From Puffinus mauretanicus (Eukaryota; Chordata; Aves; Procellariiformes; Procellariidae): a stretch of 64,000 nt of DNA. The stretch lies in the NCBI GenBank assembly GCA_023333565.1, contig JAJKFH010003762.1, positions 3,038,001-3,102,000 of the forward strand, read 5' to 3'. Position 1 is the stretch's first letter. Each line of letters opens with the position of its first letter. Below are positions 38,037-50,980 of the stretch, one piece after another. The position numbers and the translations under genes were made by a program. The notes beneath the pieces were generated by a model. That model saw nothing but the letters and a program-made list of their open reading frames with translations. It was not told the origin of the DNA and made no database searches.

Positions 38037-41000
38037 GTAAAGTGACCTTTATTAGAAGCATGCTGTATTTTCTAAGCACAAAGTGATCAGTTAACTATCT
38101 CAGCTTTTTGGCACATGCATAAATGAATTGACTTGCCTTTTGGATGGAATTCAAAAAATGACCAATGTTTGCTTCTGTAATTTTTACGCAAACCAAAGAC
38201 CGGGGCAACGTGCCATCCACAAGCCTCCAGCTTTGCCCTGGGCTTGGTATGTGAACCAGTGATTTAGTGGAAATAAGAGCAGCTGCCTCTGAAGGCTGAA
38301 CTCAGCCCCACTTAAGGTCACTTCTCACCAAGCCTGGATTTGGACCACGGCAGAGTTGCAGGAAAAAAAGAAGTGATCAATCATATTTTCAGCATGAATG
38401 TTACTCGCCTGCTTCTGGCGATTCTTTCACGCTAACACAGCCCTGCTGGCAGCTGTTGAGTTGCTCTTTGTAGTTTCACCCCCATAAAAATGTTATCAAG
38501 ATGGAGTTTTGGCTGCAGTCTCTCACAATACCTCCTTCAACTTGTACCTCCTGGGATGTGGGAGAATAAAACCCCAAACAAACATTAGAAAACCAGGAAA
38601 CTCTCAGTTAAGATCTCCCCGCAAACCGCAGGGTTAAGGAGAGCAGCAACGAGGCACCGCACTGCTCAGGTTTTCGTTTTCACTCACGGCGTAGGCTGTC
38701 CCCAGGTAGGGGTAAAAGCCACATGTTTTGGTCTTAGATGGGAGTAGCTTATCAGCTGCAGGATCCTTTGGAAAAGCCTGTGTGTGCCATCAAGCTCCTG
38801 GCTGTGCTGCTGGAGACTAGGAGAGGCAGCTTGTGGTCTCCAGCATGGCCAGGGAGTCAGCAGCAGTTGCTACTTGTGATAGACCAGCCGCAGAGAGCTG
38901 CTCAGAAACCAGGGCACAGCCAGGCTGAGAAGTTAATGCATTTCTTTCTTTTTTTTTTTTTTTTTCTAATGGGGAAGGCACAAAGAGAAAAGACCTGAAC
39001 AGGCTGGTTGGGGGTGGTTTTGCATCCAACACAAGCTAAAATCTGAGGGCGTTTGGGGGGAAAACTTCCACACTGAGATCTTGCTCTTTTTGTCCTTGCT
39101 TCAAGCTCATGCGAATTTGTAGAGGAAACCATCTTGATCTTTCCTTTCTTTCTGCAGCCTGGTTAAAGTTGGGGTAAAATGCACTGCATGGAATAAGGTA
39201 TATTGAATACCAGTAGGAGGTAGCCTGGAAATATCCCTAAAAAGGAACTCTGCTGTTTAGTTATCTTGTTGTTATTTTCCTGACACAAGGCAAAGACAAG
39301 ACTGTGGTGAGCTTAACAACTGCAAAATAAAATGATGAGGCACTGCGTGCTATGTTTCTTCTCCAGCTTATTGCCAGGGATAACTAAGGGCTTTATGAGC
39401 ATTTTTAGACACACCAGCATGATGCTGCAGGATGGCAATCTTATTTGGTGCCCACGCAGCCAAACTGGGGGTCTTGTGGGGGCCCAGGGACTATACCAGA
39501 AGTGAGGACCAAGGCAGTAGTCAGGAAAGCTGGCTCTCAGCCTCCTGGTCAGAGCAGGGCACACCTCCACTGTCAAGGTTTTTGTAATTTCAGACCCTGC
39601 TTCCAAAAGCCAGTCCAGCAGTCGGGGCAGGACTGAAGGCCGTCACATGCTGGTACCGTGGGAAAGGCAAATCAGGGGGAAGATAAAATTTCCATCCTGT
39701 GCCTGCTACAGAGGGGTGACGGCGAAATGGTATGAATCTGTGAAAACGTTTGGGTCTAATGCCAGTAGTGCTGGAAAAACTCAGACAAACCATTCTTCAA
39801 GCAGAGGCAAATGAACGTGCAGATTAGCAACTGGAAGAAGAGCAAGCGCAAAAATGTTCTTCCTGGCAGGCACATCCGCAGTGTAAACACTGACCTCCCA
39901 CAGGAAGAAAATAAGAATGTGGTATGTTCTTATATCTGCAAAAAGTGGTGTATTCTGGTTCTAAGTAGTGCTTACATTTTTAAGCACTTCACATATTTCT
40001 GCCGTTTCACAGTTGCTTGTACCCGGATCCCTGTTGATGGCTTTTGGGGAAAAATATTAAAGACGCATTTCTCTGGACTGTGATCATGCTCCTACAAGGT
40101 GCTTTGCCATTGACTGCAGGAGGAACAGGACTTTGTTGCTGTTTTGTGTTTGGCTTATCTTCATCCATTTTAAAAAGAAAGTAATTTGTGGCTTTTTGCA
40201 CTTTGTGAATAGGAAAACATAATCACTTCCTTTCAAAATTATGGAGGAAAACATATTCTGCCTTTAAGACACGGAAAAGAAAACTCCTAGTGTAAGATAT
40301 TGATTTCTATTGTAATTGTGTCAATCCAGAGAAAAAGCATTTAAATCCGTATTGGGACTACACTATCAGTTGCAGTATAAAAAGAGAAACTTCACAGAAG
40401 TCCAGCTGTGTTGTTTTGGAGTAAAATTGCAGTAAGTCATATGAGAAACAAGTTTGATGGTGTATAAGTAACTGTTTACCACCCTTGTTTACTGCATTAG
40501 CAACACACGAGTCAGACCTGTACTGATTATTCCACTTCTCACATTGATCAGCCCTTCTTCCTTTAAAATTTCTTGGAAAAAAAGTACCAAAACCTTAGTT
40601 CCGATTCCATACTGTGATGGGAGGCACAGCTCAAAATTTAAGCTGTGCTCGGTGTCGCAGATATTCATATCTCCAACTGAAAAGCTAATGAGAATTTATT
40701 CTGTTTCACAGAGAACAACTCCATGACCCCAAATTATTTTGTTTTTGTACCTGTTCTTCTCCTACATTATCTGAGTGTGTTTTAGGTCTGTGATTTGATA
40801 TTACAGCTTCGTGCCTCAGTCAAGTAGCCTATATTCCGACTGCTGTAGAGGGGAAAGAGTGCTTAGGAGTTAGGAGCTGTTACACAGCTACAACAGCGGT
40901 CCATGTCCATGAAAGCTGACAAGTCTCGCTGACTGAACTGGGGCCAGAAATAGGGTGTAAGTGTGAAATCCAGGAACCTGGGCCATGGGTTACATTGAGT

Positions 41001-44000
41001 TAGAAATTTCTTCAGGTGTTGCTGTTGCAAAACTGAATAGCATATCACCGGAAATTAACTCTTGGAAATACGGTAACTTTGAATCATGGGTTCAAGAATT
41101 AATTATTTTCTTCGTGTAAATAAAAATATCCACTGATTTATGACAATGAATGAAGTAAATGGAGATTAAATATGATGTTTTGCACCAAAATTGTACTACG
41201 AATATACACAAATACAGGATAAGTCTTTTGTTCAATCGCATACTAATTATTAGAACGCAAAATAAAGAAAAAACTTACACAAATTTTGGTGAAAAGATTT
41301 TAGAAAGGAAATGTTTAATTACAGATACACAGAAATTTGTATTGATATTTTGTTATACTTTCTGAAGAAGCAACAATTTCTGTGCAAACTGACAATTAAA
41401 ACATTGCAAAGGAATTAGCATAATGATCTCAACTTAAGAAACCTAAGTGGCCATGGATCAGGCCCTCTTATCAGAGAAGATGGATTCTTATTATAACAGA
41501 CCATGTGGTCCTTTCAAAGTGGTGAAATATTACTGATGCAATGTGGGATGTAACCTCACTGCAGCTGGAACTTACTTTTGTGGAGAAAGCCCGTGTAAAC
41601 CACTAAGAAAGAGACAATCCAATTTATATAGCTTTTAGGTTCATAAGTAGAGTCTAAAGTATGTAAAGCTGGGTCTTCATATGCGTTAGGGATTTTTTTC
41701 TTTCATGTGATTACATTCATGAAAATATTTAGTCTGATATATATATACAGACATATCTAATATTTTAGGAATCTTTTGGATCATCTCACATGATCTTGGC
41801 TGTTCGCAGCTGAGCTGAAATTGCCAGAAAGCTGCCTGAGCTTGATACAGCTTGGAAAGAAACTGACCCTTTAGTAAAGTCAGCAGTTCAGACATAGATA
41901 ACTCTTTTCTCTGTTCTATGATTTTTCTTTGACAGAATATGAATTGAAAAACCATACAAAAGTTTGAGCTAAAAAGAAAAAGAATAGACGTTAAACTTAA
42001 CCCCCAACCTTAAAATGCTGCAGAACTTAATAAAAAATCAAGAACTTAATCAAGTTTGACATCACTATCAGGTGATTAAAACATTTTACAGAGTAGTGTG
42101 CTTGAGATGTGTATACATGTACATAAAGTTAAGCTGGAGCATGTGTGTAAAGAAAGCTTATAGAAAAATTTCTATTTCTGTTAAACTTTACAACAATTTT
42201 ATGTGAGGACATGCATTTCTTTCTCCTCTGCGTTCTAATTTTTTTTAGTAAATATATTTATGGGTTATAAAATTACTAGTCTATACTAACAGAGAATCCA
42301 GTCTGTCTATGGTAGCATTGCCAGGTGAATGATATGTTTCAGTTCCACTGTAAATCGGCTTGGTGGAGCAGTAATTGCTTGCATCAGTTAAGAACTTGCA
42401 TTATATATTTTATGGTATATTAAGATGGTGACTGCAGCTGTGCAACTTAAAATGAAGTCTTCCATCATATGAAATCTGCCTGGTCTTTTCTGTGCTTACT
42501 GTTATCTAAACCTAAAGAATCATTACCAAGGATTTCATGCCTTTCATACCCCATGTGAGCAAATCTTGGCTCAAATCATTCTCATATTTCATCTATTTCA
42601 TGTATTCATATTTCATATTTACCATTTAGCTTAGAAGGCCCTCAGAACTAGAAGCTACATGGCTTGTCAGGGGAGGAAAATCAGTGGTAGTGATTCCTTC
42701 AGCTGTGAGGAACTGAGAAGTTGTTCTGCCCATCTCAGGATTTTTCCAACCAACTGCAAAAAACTAGAGGCAGATCCTTTGTGCTGTTAGTGGCGGATAG
42801 CGTGCCCCATGTTGACTCGCAGGTGGTGGCTTCTGCTCTGTCAGGGGCACAGCACGTTGCCTCAGCAGTCGGAAACGGGCTTTCTTCCTGCTCTATCCCA
42901 AAATTGTGCTCCAGAGCAAAGAGAGGGATGCTCGGTGCAGCGTTCGTAGCTGAAAAAACTTGGTCGTAGCCTAAGCAGGCTGGTTGGGAGGCTGCCCCTC
43001 AGCCGAGATAACTCGTCTTCTCTGTACCCCTTTCATAACTGTATCAGGCTGACTGGTATCTAAACAGAAATCAGAATACAGCTCAGCCAGGATCTCACAC
43101 CATCCTGCTTCCTGATTTCCCTCCATTATATGCAAGCTCGTTAGCAGGAGAATGCACTACTTCCCGATTTTGTCTCATCTGACCAAAATTTAAAATCGTG
43201 CATTGCTGGTGTATGTGGTTGCAAGCATTCAACAACCCAAATTCAATCTAAGCTAGTTTTGATCGTGCAGATCACATACATTCCTCTCTTGAATGGATGA
43301 GGATACCTGTTTGGAATAAATTTCTGGTGCCAGCACCTATATTTCCAAATTAAAAATCTGTTTCCCATATACATTCTCTAATACTTGCTTAAGATTTGCT
43401 GTTTCTACAAATGTTCTTGCCAGTAAGTGCAATAGCTAGAACATGCACAGTAAGCAAACACAAAGAGGGCATTGAAACAGTTGAAGAGAATATGTTTATA
43501 AACTGAAATGAATATTCATTGGAAACTTTTTTAACAGTACTCACCAGTTCTATATTGGAATACTGTGTAAAGTTTACACTCCATATAAAGAGTTACACTG
43601 TTCCCTTGTGAAATCCGTCTTCTCCACTACCTCCATATTGGATATTTGCATTTTTAGAAATACCATCTGCCAAACCCCACACAGACTGCAAGTGATTTCC
43701 TGGTTATATATTTTGGATATTCTGTGGTTAGAAAACTATGGAGCCATATTACATGTCCTATCCTCCAGAACATCTGTGAGACTAAAACCACATGAATGTA
43801 AGCAAGTCAGCATGATAAAAATGATGGAGAATTTCAGTTATATTGTATAGGCATGCTTGTAAAATTTTTTCAGTTTTATAAATTTATCTCTGTATATGTG
43901 TTATTTTCTTCTTGTCTGTACAAATAGCTTTTAATATTATTTTCTTGCATTGGATCAAACCAGCTTCAAAACTCTTCTCCCCCGACAATCTGCACTGCCT

Positions 44001-47000
44001 ATTTTCCCTTCCCACCCCAAGCCTTTTTGGCAGCATCCATCTAGGAAGGCACCCAAAATGTAGGAGCTGGGCTATTCATTAGCCAAAAATTGGTTTGACT
44101 TTCACTTCTTCTGTGTTTTCTTTTCTCCAGATGCAAATAAGGAATAGAAGGCATAGAGGTGATTGAAATTTAGCTTTTGGTAGACCTGGTTTATTATGGA
44201 AGGCGATCCTCCATGGCATTTAAACACATTCTCTTTAACCAGAACATTTGCTTTAATGTGAACTGGATCAGCAGCTGAAAGGTGTCTGCTGGGAGCTAGT
44301 GGGATATCCATGATGTTTCAGGTTCGTTAAAACCTGAGACTAATTTTTATGCCAAGCCATTTCCTCCCTGAAAAATGGGGATCTTGGACCTAGTTTCAGT
44401 TCTGTCATGTCATTGCTGGGTATTCTTGACAAGTACTTCACTTGTTAAGCATTTTGTGCTTCGACTTCCTCGTTTATGAGACTTGGGTAATATTTATCCA
44501 TCTTGCAAAATTGCTGGGCTCAGTCATCTCTTATTTCTCAGGCACTATTGGAGAAACAGTTGTTATGTTGCTATGTCGTTATGGATCACGTTATTCACTA
44601 TTTTGAAGCTGACAAATCAGTAAGACAATTGAAAAAATGGAAAAATGCATGTGAGTGCAAGGAACCCATCCTGCTGCATAACTTAGAGCGAAATCACGGT
44701 AAAAATCAAATGGATATACGTCTGCTTAAAGACTGAAGGAGTAATCCAGGGAGAGTAGCAAAATGTCTAAATATTAACTACGGGTTTGGTTCTCTCATTT
44801 GCTTCTGGGAGCATTTTAGAAAAATGCCATTGAGAGGCAGATCACAGAGACTTTACAGAAGGCTGTTGTAATTCATTATAACAAAGGATCTGCACCTACA
44901 AACAGGAATATTAGTCATTTTACTAATGCGATGAGTCTCTCTGGAATTTATGGTGCTTTTACTGGGGCCTTAAGCTATAATTTTGTCATGACTAGTTTGT
45001 ATGATCAACCCTCTGACCACAGAATTGCTCATAAAGCCATTGATTGCCATTGTGGTCTCTCTCTGTTTCATTAAAACTTTTCCAGAGAAGTTGCCTTATT
45101 TAGGACTTTTTTAGTATTTTAGTATCATATGTATATGTTGATACGTATATGAGAGAGAGTGAAAGAGATTCAGGGTTTTCCACTTACGTATATGTAATGG
45201 TTATATATACATTTATTATATATCGTATAACTATCATATTCTTGATTTCTGTGGGAAAAGTGACCATTTATTATAGAAATAGTTTAACTGTAAAAGAAAA
45301 GGTAATTATCTACATAACTGGATTTCTATTAAATGTATTTAGTATTTGAAAGATGTTTAATACAAACTGTATTTATGCATATTTTATATTTTTATGTGCG
45401 TGTGCGTCTATACATACATTTATATATATAAACCCAATTGCTTGCAATGGGAGTGCTATAGCAAAGAAAATGAAGCCTAGTTTAGCTAAGAAAGGAAGTA
45501 CCTATATTTTGATAGAGATTTTAAAAATTATTTCTATTAGTTTGCTACCCTTATCAAATGGAAGTGTGTGAAATATGGCCCTACTGAAGTCCATGGCAGA
45601 GCTCCCACTGTCTTCAAAGGGATCTGGATTTCACCCGGTGTATTTTCTCAAAGAGAGCTGCCAGTAACATCTGCCAGCTGGAGATCCAGTTAGATGTGGG
45701 TTAAGACAAAAGAAATGCATATCAGCATTTCATTGCATGACAAAGGATGGAGGTTTTGAAAGTCTGCTGTGGTAGATTAGCATGTAAAATGCACTTTTTC
45801 CTTTAAAATAAAATAGGGGGAGCACTTGACGGATATTTCTGTTTTGGTGCATCTTTGTAGGCATAACCACATAAGACACAACTGTGAAGTGAGTGTCTCT
45901 CACCTGAGCTACCAGGTTTCAGACAGTTCAGGGTCTCATTTCACTTGAAATCTCACCCCTGCCACCTCTGGAGATTGTGTGCATACTTTTCTTCTTTACT
46001 GTCTCTTTACTTTTCCAGGCTACTGTCCCATTTCCTGCAGCTTGCTATCTGGATCCTCGCTGAGTAAGGAGGTTTGTTGTCCATAGCCTCTTCAAAACCA
46101 CTTGATGTACTTGTAGAAAATGAACATTACCTAGGAGAAGTCTGTCTCCTGGTCACATTAGATCTGCTGTTATTTCACTTATCTCCATCATTATACATTA
46201 AGAAAAGAAAATAACATATAACCTTAAGTTGGAGAGTACTGGCACTGCAGCAGATGTGCTCTATCTAGAACGGGCAACCTGTACACCCAGGTTGGAGGTT
46301 TGGATTTTGCAAGATTCCTCCTGTGTGCTCATGGGCAATAATGATGATGGCTTCTGTATATTTTCAGTCTAGTCTCTTTAAAATTCTACACATGGATAGG
46401 AATAGCTTTAAAATACTCTTTTTCTGATTAACAGGCTGCACATGGGTAGGAAAAATTGGAAAGTGTAAAGTCTGTATTCCTATGGGCCATGAATTAAAAA
46501 TGAAAACCACAGGTGGTTTGGGTTTTCTCCTAAATCAAAACATGATGACTGAGGCTTAGCCAAAACCAAAATATGGCTGGCCATGGCCATTTTTCAATAA
46601 AAGTCCCCCAGATTTGTTATACATTCCACTGAAAATCTTTATTGTTAGCATGTTAGACACCATGAGTGTCCTGCCCAGAAAGGAGTTTCTCATTTGACTG
46701 TTTCTAAACATTTTTTTTTGCTTAATATTCCTAGCATTTTGCAAACACAGTACCTTCTTTTTGAATAAGATATATCTATCAGATTGCCTTCTGTATTACA
46801 TTCTAATATTTCTTTAAGAGAGAAATCTTTGTTTTGGCTTCTAATAAACATTATATTATGATAGCCTAAGAACCCAGAAGTCATGCAGCTAAAGCATTAC
46901 AAAGATAAGAATTCATTCTTTTATCTTCTCTTTATAATATCAAAAGATGTTTTCCTTAGTTCATTGTGTCAAACATTTAATGAGATTAATCATTTTCTGA

Positions 47001-50000
47001 CCTTGGAAATTCAAACACTTCAGTACATTGGAAAAATGATCAGGCATACAAATGGAAAAAATTTACATTGTTTGTGGTGTCCAAGAAGATATAGATCTGT
47101 GCAGCAACAAATACCCAAGCTATTTCTCATCATTATGGATAGTAAACTGTAGGCTTTAGAGGGTCAGAAAAAGGCGAGTGTTGACTTATTAAATCATGTT
47201 CCAGTGTAAAAAAAGTAATCAAGACTTAACTAAGTAATAATCCTGCCTAAGCTAGTTAAAAAAATAATCTCTATGGCTATTGGAACACTTCTCTGCGGGA
47301 AAAAGGCTTTGCGTATATTCCCCTCTCCCTCTTCTTATTTTTTATTTTATTAACACATTATTTAAAAACACCTAGGAATAGAATTATAGGAGATTTCTGA
47401 AGTTTCTTTTTGAAGTTTTCTGAAAATATGTCAAATGTCTAAAAATTGCACAAGAAAGTCAACGGCAACAAAATAATAAATGAATGAGGAGCCTGAAAGA
47501 TAGAAACTGGCAACATTTACAAACTGACTGCCTCTCTTAGGTTTCTGCAGTAATAGAAACCGAGTAACAAAAATATAAGCATCTTATTTCAGAGAAGTGC
47601 CAAACATCCCTCAGTACAGTGAAGATGTGCGAGATTTGCGAGCGCTCAGACTACTTACCCATTGACCATGAATGTAGGGCTTTAATGTTACACACACAGA
47701 CTTGGGTTTTTTGATTATAACATTATGTAGCTAAATGCTGTTAGAAAGGAGGCGTTTTCCTAGATGCTTATATTAAGTGTAAATTTAATCTGGAGAATTA
47801 AAAATCATTTGGATCCCTGTATCTGTTTGAAAGTTTGAGGCTCCCCTAAAGCTTCCCCTACGGATTACACTGTCTTTTTTCAGAAATTATAATTACTGCT
47901 ACTCTTAGGTACTGGTAAGTCAACCAGTCTAAGAAAACCTCAGGTAGATCACCAATAATACAAAAGAACTTCTGTATGCCATAATTTCTAAATTTTTAAA
48001 ACAACTTCTGTGTCTTGGGGGTCAGTGTCAGGCCTGCCATGCAATCAGTTGCCAAAAAATATTTATGTAACTTTGACTGAAATTCATTGCTCTGTACAGA
48101 GCCAGCTCAAAAACATGAACTGAATATCAGTTTTGCTCCACTGCCTAACAGCAAATTTAAAAAAATCAGTATCTGCCATTTTTGTAGGGAGCCTGAGACC
48201 TGACTTTTATATGCAGGTGCTGCTTTTGGGCTTCATACCAGGAGATGTTTCACTGAAGAGATGAAGTAATGGAAAGGTTCTAGCTGGTGAAATGGAGGAA
48301 AATGTTTTGACTAAACACCACAATTTTCGAAGCAATCTATTGCCTTGCCAGTGCCAAGGGTTTGCCAGGTGAGACATTTTGATTGTAGGAATCCATAGTA
48401 TTCGGTCGTTGTGTCCTGCATAAATAAGTACAATCAACAGCTAGTTAAGGCATGAGGCGTATTAAAGGGCTTTCAAGGAACCATTTTTTAGGCTGCAGAC
48501 TGCTATGAGGTTTGAGAGGCATAAACCTCTGTCATTGTTCATTGTTATATATTCTTACAGCAATGCATAAAAGGTGGTGGTCTTCTGCAAGTGCTTTGCT
48601 TGCACTGAAAGCTCTGACCTCAGCCATCAGTAAGGAAGTTTCAAGACTTGTAGACACAAAGAAAACATTTTACCTGTGGCTGAGGCAATGACAAAATATT
48701 TTTTTTATTTTCAGGGTTTAAAATCAATAAGGTCTACCAATCTTGAGCCTTCAAGTCTCCTCTGCTTTTTAAAAATTAAAGGAAGTTTCAGCTAGGAAAA
48801 GGTAGGCTTAGAAAACTGACTTTCCTTTCTAATAAATAATTAAAAAAAAAAGAAGCCAAAATACCCCGATGTTTTTTAGATTTTATTTTAAACCACAGTG
48901 ATTTGGAAGGAAATGTGTCTAAAAAAAGGAATCAGCAGATTTGGGTGGATTAATGATAACCTTTCCTGTTAGAGTAAGGAGCAATATTTTCAAAATACTG
49001 AGTTGAGTTCTTTTTATTTGTTTCTGGTAATTGAATTTTTAGCTATTAAATATGACATCAACTGTTTCTCCCTAATATGAGGACAAAAAACCTGTTTTTA
49101 CAAAGCTGAAGTTGAAGTTTCAGGAGCTGAGACTTTTGAAACCGTCAAATAATGAGAATTCATTGAAATCATGTGAAGTGGCAACACTGTATACTTTGAT
49201 TTTAAAAAATCCTGTCACTTGTGAATGTAATGAAATTTTCAAGAGGAATGCCTACATTTGAAAGTTCTGTAACTTTTTGTCTAGTGTCTGGGAGAGAATA
49301 AGAAAATATTTTTATATATAGGATTTGATTGACTGGGTGTGTTGATAGATGATGTTGTTGCAGGTTTATATAAGTATATGTAGATTGTATAATTTTGTGT
49401 TTTAACTATATTGTATATCTACTAACATATGTATTTTTATGTAGTGAGTAATACTGCAGCATATGTTCATGTTTTAGTACTTTGGAGATAGTTCAACTGA
49501 AAAGGAAATGGGATTTTTTATCTCCTGGATGTTTATTTTGACCTTTACATGTACTTCTGCAAATTTGAGGGGATAAAGTTAAAGTTAGACGGGCAAGTAA
49601 CAGTCGTGTGAGTGATGAACATTGCATGGGAGTTAGAAACACTAAGTGTCTTGTTTCCATATCTTACAGTGATTAGGTTTTAGTTTCCAGCTTAATGGCG
49701 TTAAAGGCAATTATCCTCTGTAGCCTACATTGATCTTGGCTGGACTTGGTTAAAACCTGGTATGCACACATTTCGGCACCACCCTTGGCTGCAGAGCAGG
49801 CTTGTGGACTTGGTCCTGGGGCAGGATGAGAAGTGGCACCTTCTCAGAAGCCCCCTGTGAGGACTGCACACAATGTACCAAGGTCATCAAAGTTAGATCA
49901 TATCCTTGTGAAATATGCCTATTATTTGATATATTTATATAGAAATGCTGACCTGGAAGACTGCATCTTAATTAGTTACTCTAATAATTTGCATTTGGTA

Positions 50001-50741
50001 GTCTGATGTAAGGCCCAATAAGAGAAAAGTGGTGTATGTTCCTATTAAGTGTGCAACAGCGGCAGATACTTTAATGTGCACTATAAATTAATGCAGTAGT
50101 AGTATGTTAGTTATTTAGTGAAAGTCCTAGGACTTTTTCCAGCTTACCTGTCATGAATAAGAGGCCAATAAGTTTTAAATTCTTTCATCCATCCTAAGGG
50201 CACTAGACAAGAGGCCTGGCCTCGTACGCCTATTTCTGATCTAAACTCCAAAGTCCCACAGCTCCAGGAGCTTGCCATCCCTGGTTTCTCAATAGAGGAA
50301 ACATCACAGGTCAAATGGGGTACCACATCAGTAAACCTCTTTTCCTGGGAATTTTTTGTGGCAGTGATTAAGGGTAAAGGAAGACCTTCCTTGAGAATAA
50401 AGAAATTTGCTTACTGAAAGGCAAATTAGAAAGTTAAAACCAAGGCAACCTATGTCCCTCTTAATAAACCTTCAATTTTCCCTTCCAGTCAGTGGTGAGT
50501 TCCACTGTTGGAACATCTCTATCTTGGAGATGGAAGAAAAACCTGCTTTCTATGCTTTCTCTGGCTTCTGCCAGCTCCCTCCCTTGTCTTATTTCCAGCA
50601 CCTTAAAGCTCGTAGTTATGCTTCCACTCAAATCAATGTGACTTTTACATCTCTTGTTCTGATCATTAATGACATTGCTAATATTCTCCAGATAGCAAAA
50701 GTAGTAATTAAAATAACTTTCTTGATTTTGTAGCATGAAGG
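38037..50741. other. Non-coding DNA, no gene recognised
   Basis: Long AT-rich stretch with many TA-rich runs (for example TTTATATATATAAA at 45419-45432) and no recognisable exon, RNA gene or mobile element. Octamer motifs lie at 43644-43651, 44131-44138 and 49987-49994. If the candidate exon at 37728-38036 is real, this stretch would include its first intron. The open frames here are short and show no family features. Confidence 0.6.
38949..38965. repeat. 17-bp poly(T) tract
   Basis: A homopolymer run following a short CTTT-rich stretch. No recognisable retroposon is attached. Confidence 0.85.
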
Positions 50742-50980
50742 TGTTGTGGTTTAACCCCAACCGGCAACTAAGCACCACACAGACACTCGCTCACTCCCCC
50801 ACAATGGGATGGGGGAGAGAATCGGAAGAGTAAAAGTGAAAAAACTCGTGGGTTGAGACAAAGACAGTTTAATAGGTAAAACAAAAGCCACGCATGCAAG
50901 CAAAGCAAAACAAGGAATTCATTCACTGCTTCCCATCGGCAGGCAGGTGTTCAGCCATCTCCAGGAAAGCAGGGCTCCAT
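50742..50980 (-). mobile_element. LTR 3' end (endogenous retrovirus-derived), fused to CR1
   Basis: On the minus strand this ~239-bp block ends in ...TTAAACCACAACA, giving the canonical CA terminus of an LTR (TGTTGTGG on the plus strand at 50742). It contains an ATTAAA polyadenylation signal and the segments AACCCACGAGTT and CTCTCCCCCATCCCA. I associate these with a common LTR of non-galliform birds; the exact family is not assigned. The LTR is truncated on its own 5' side exactly where CR1 sequence begins. No internal retroviral genes are present. No target-site duplication was found by eye. Confidence 0.65.
50868..50873 (-). promoter_or_regulatory. Polyadenylation signal ATTAAA in LTR
   Basis: TTTAAT on the plus strand reads ATTAAA on the minus strand, about 125 bp before the LTR 3' end. 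This suits an LTR R-region polyadenylation signal. It would also be the first polyadenylation signal met by a transcript reading out of the upstream CR1 ORF2. Confidence 0.55.
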
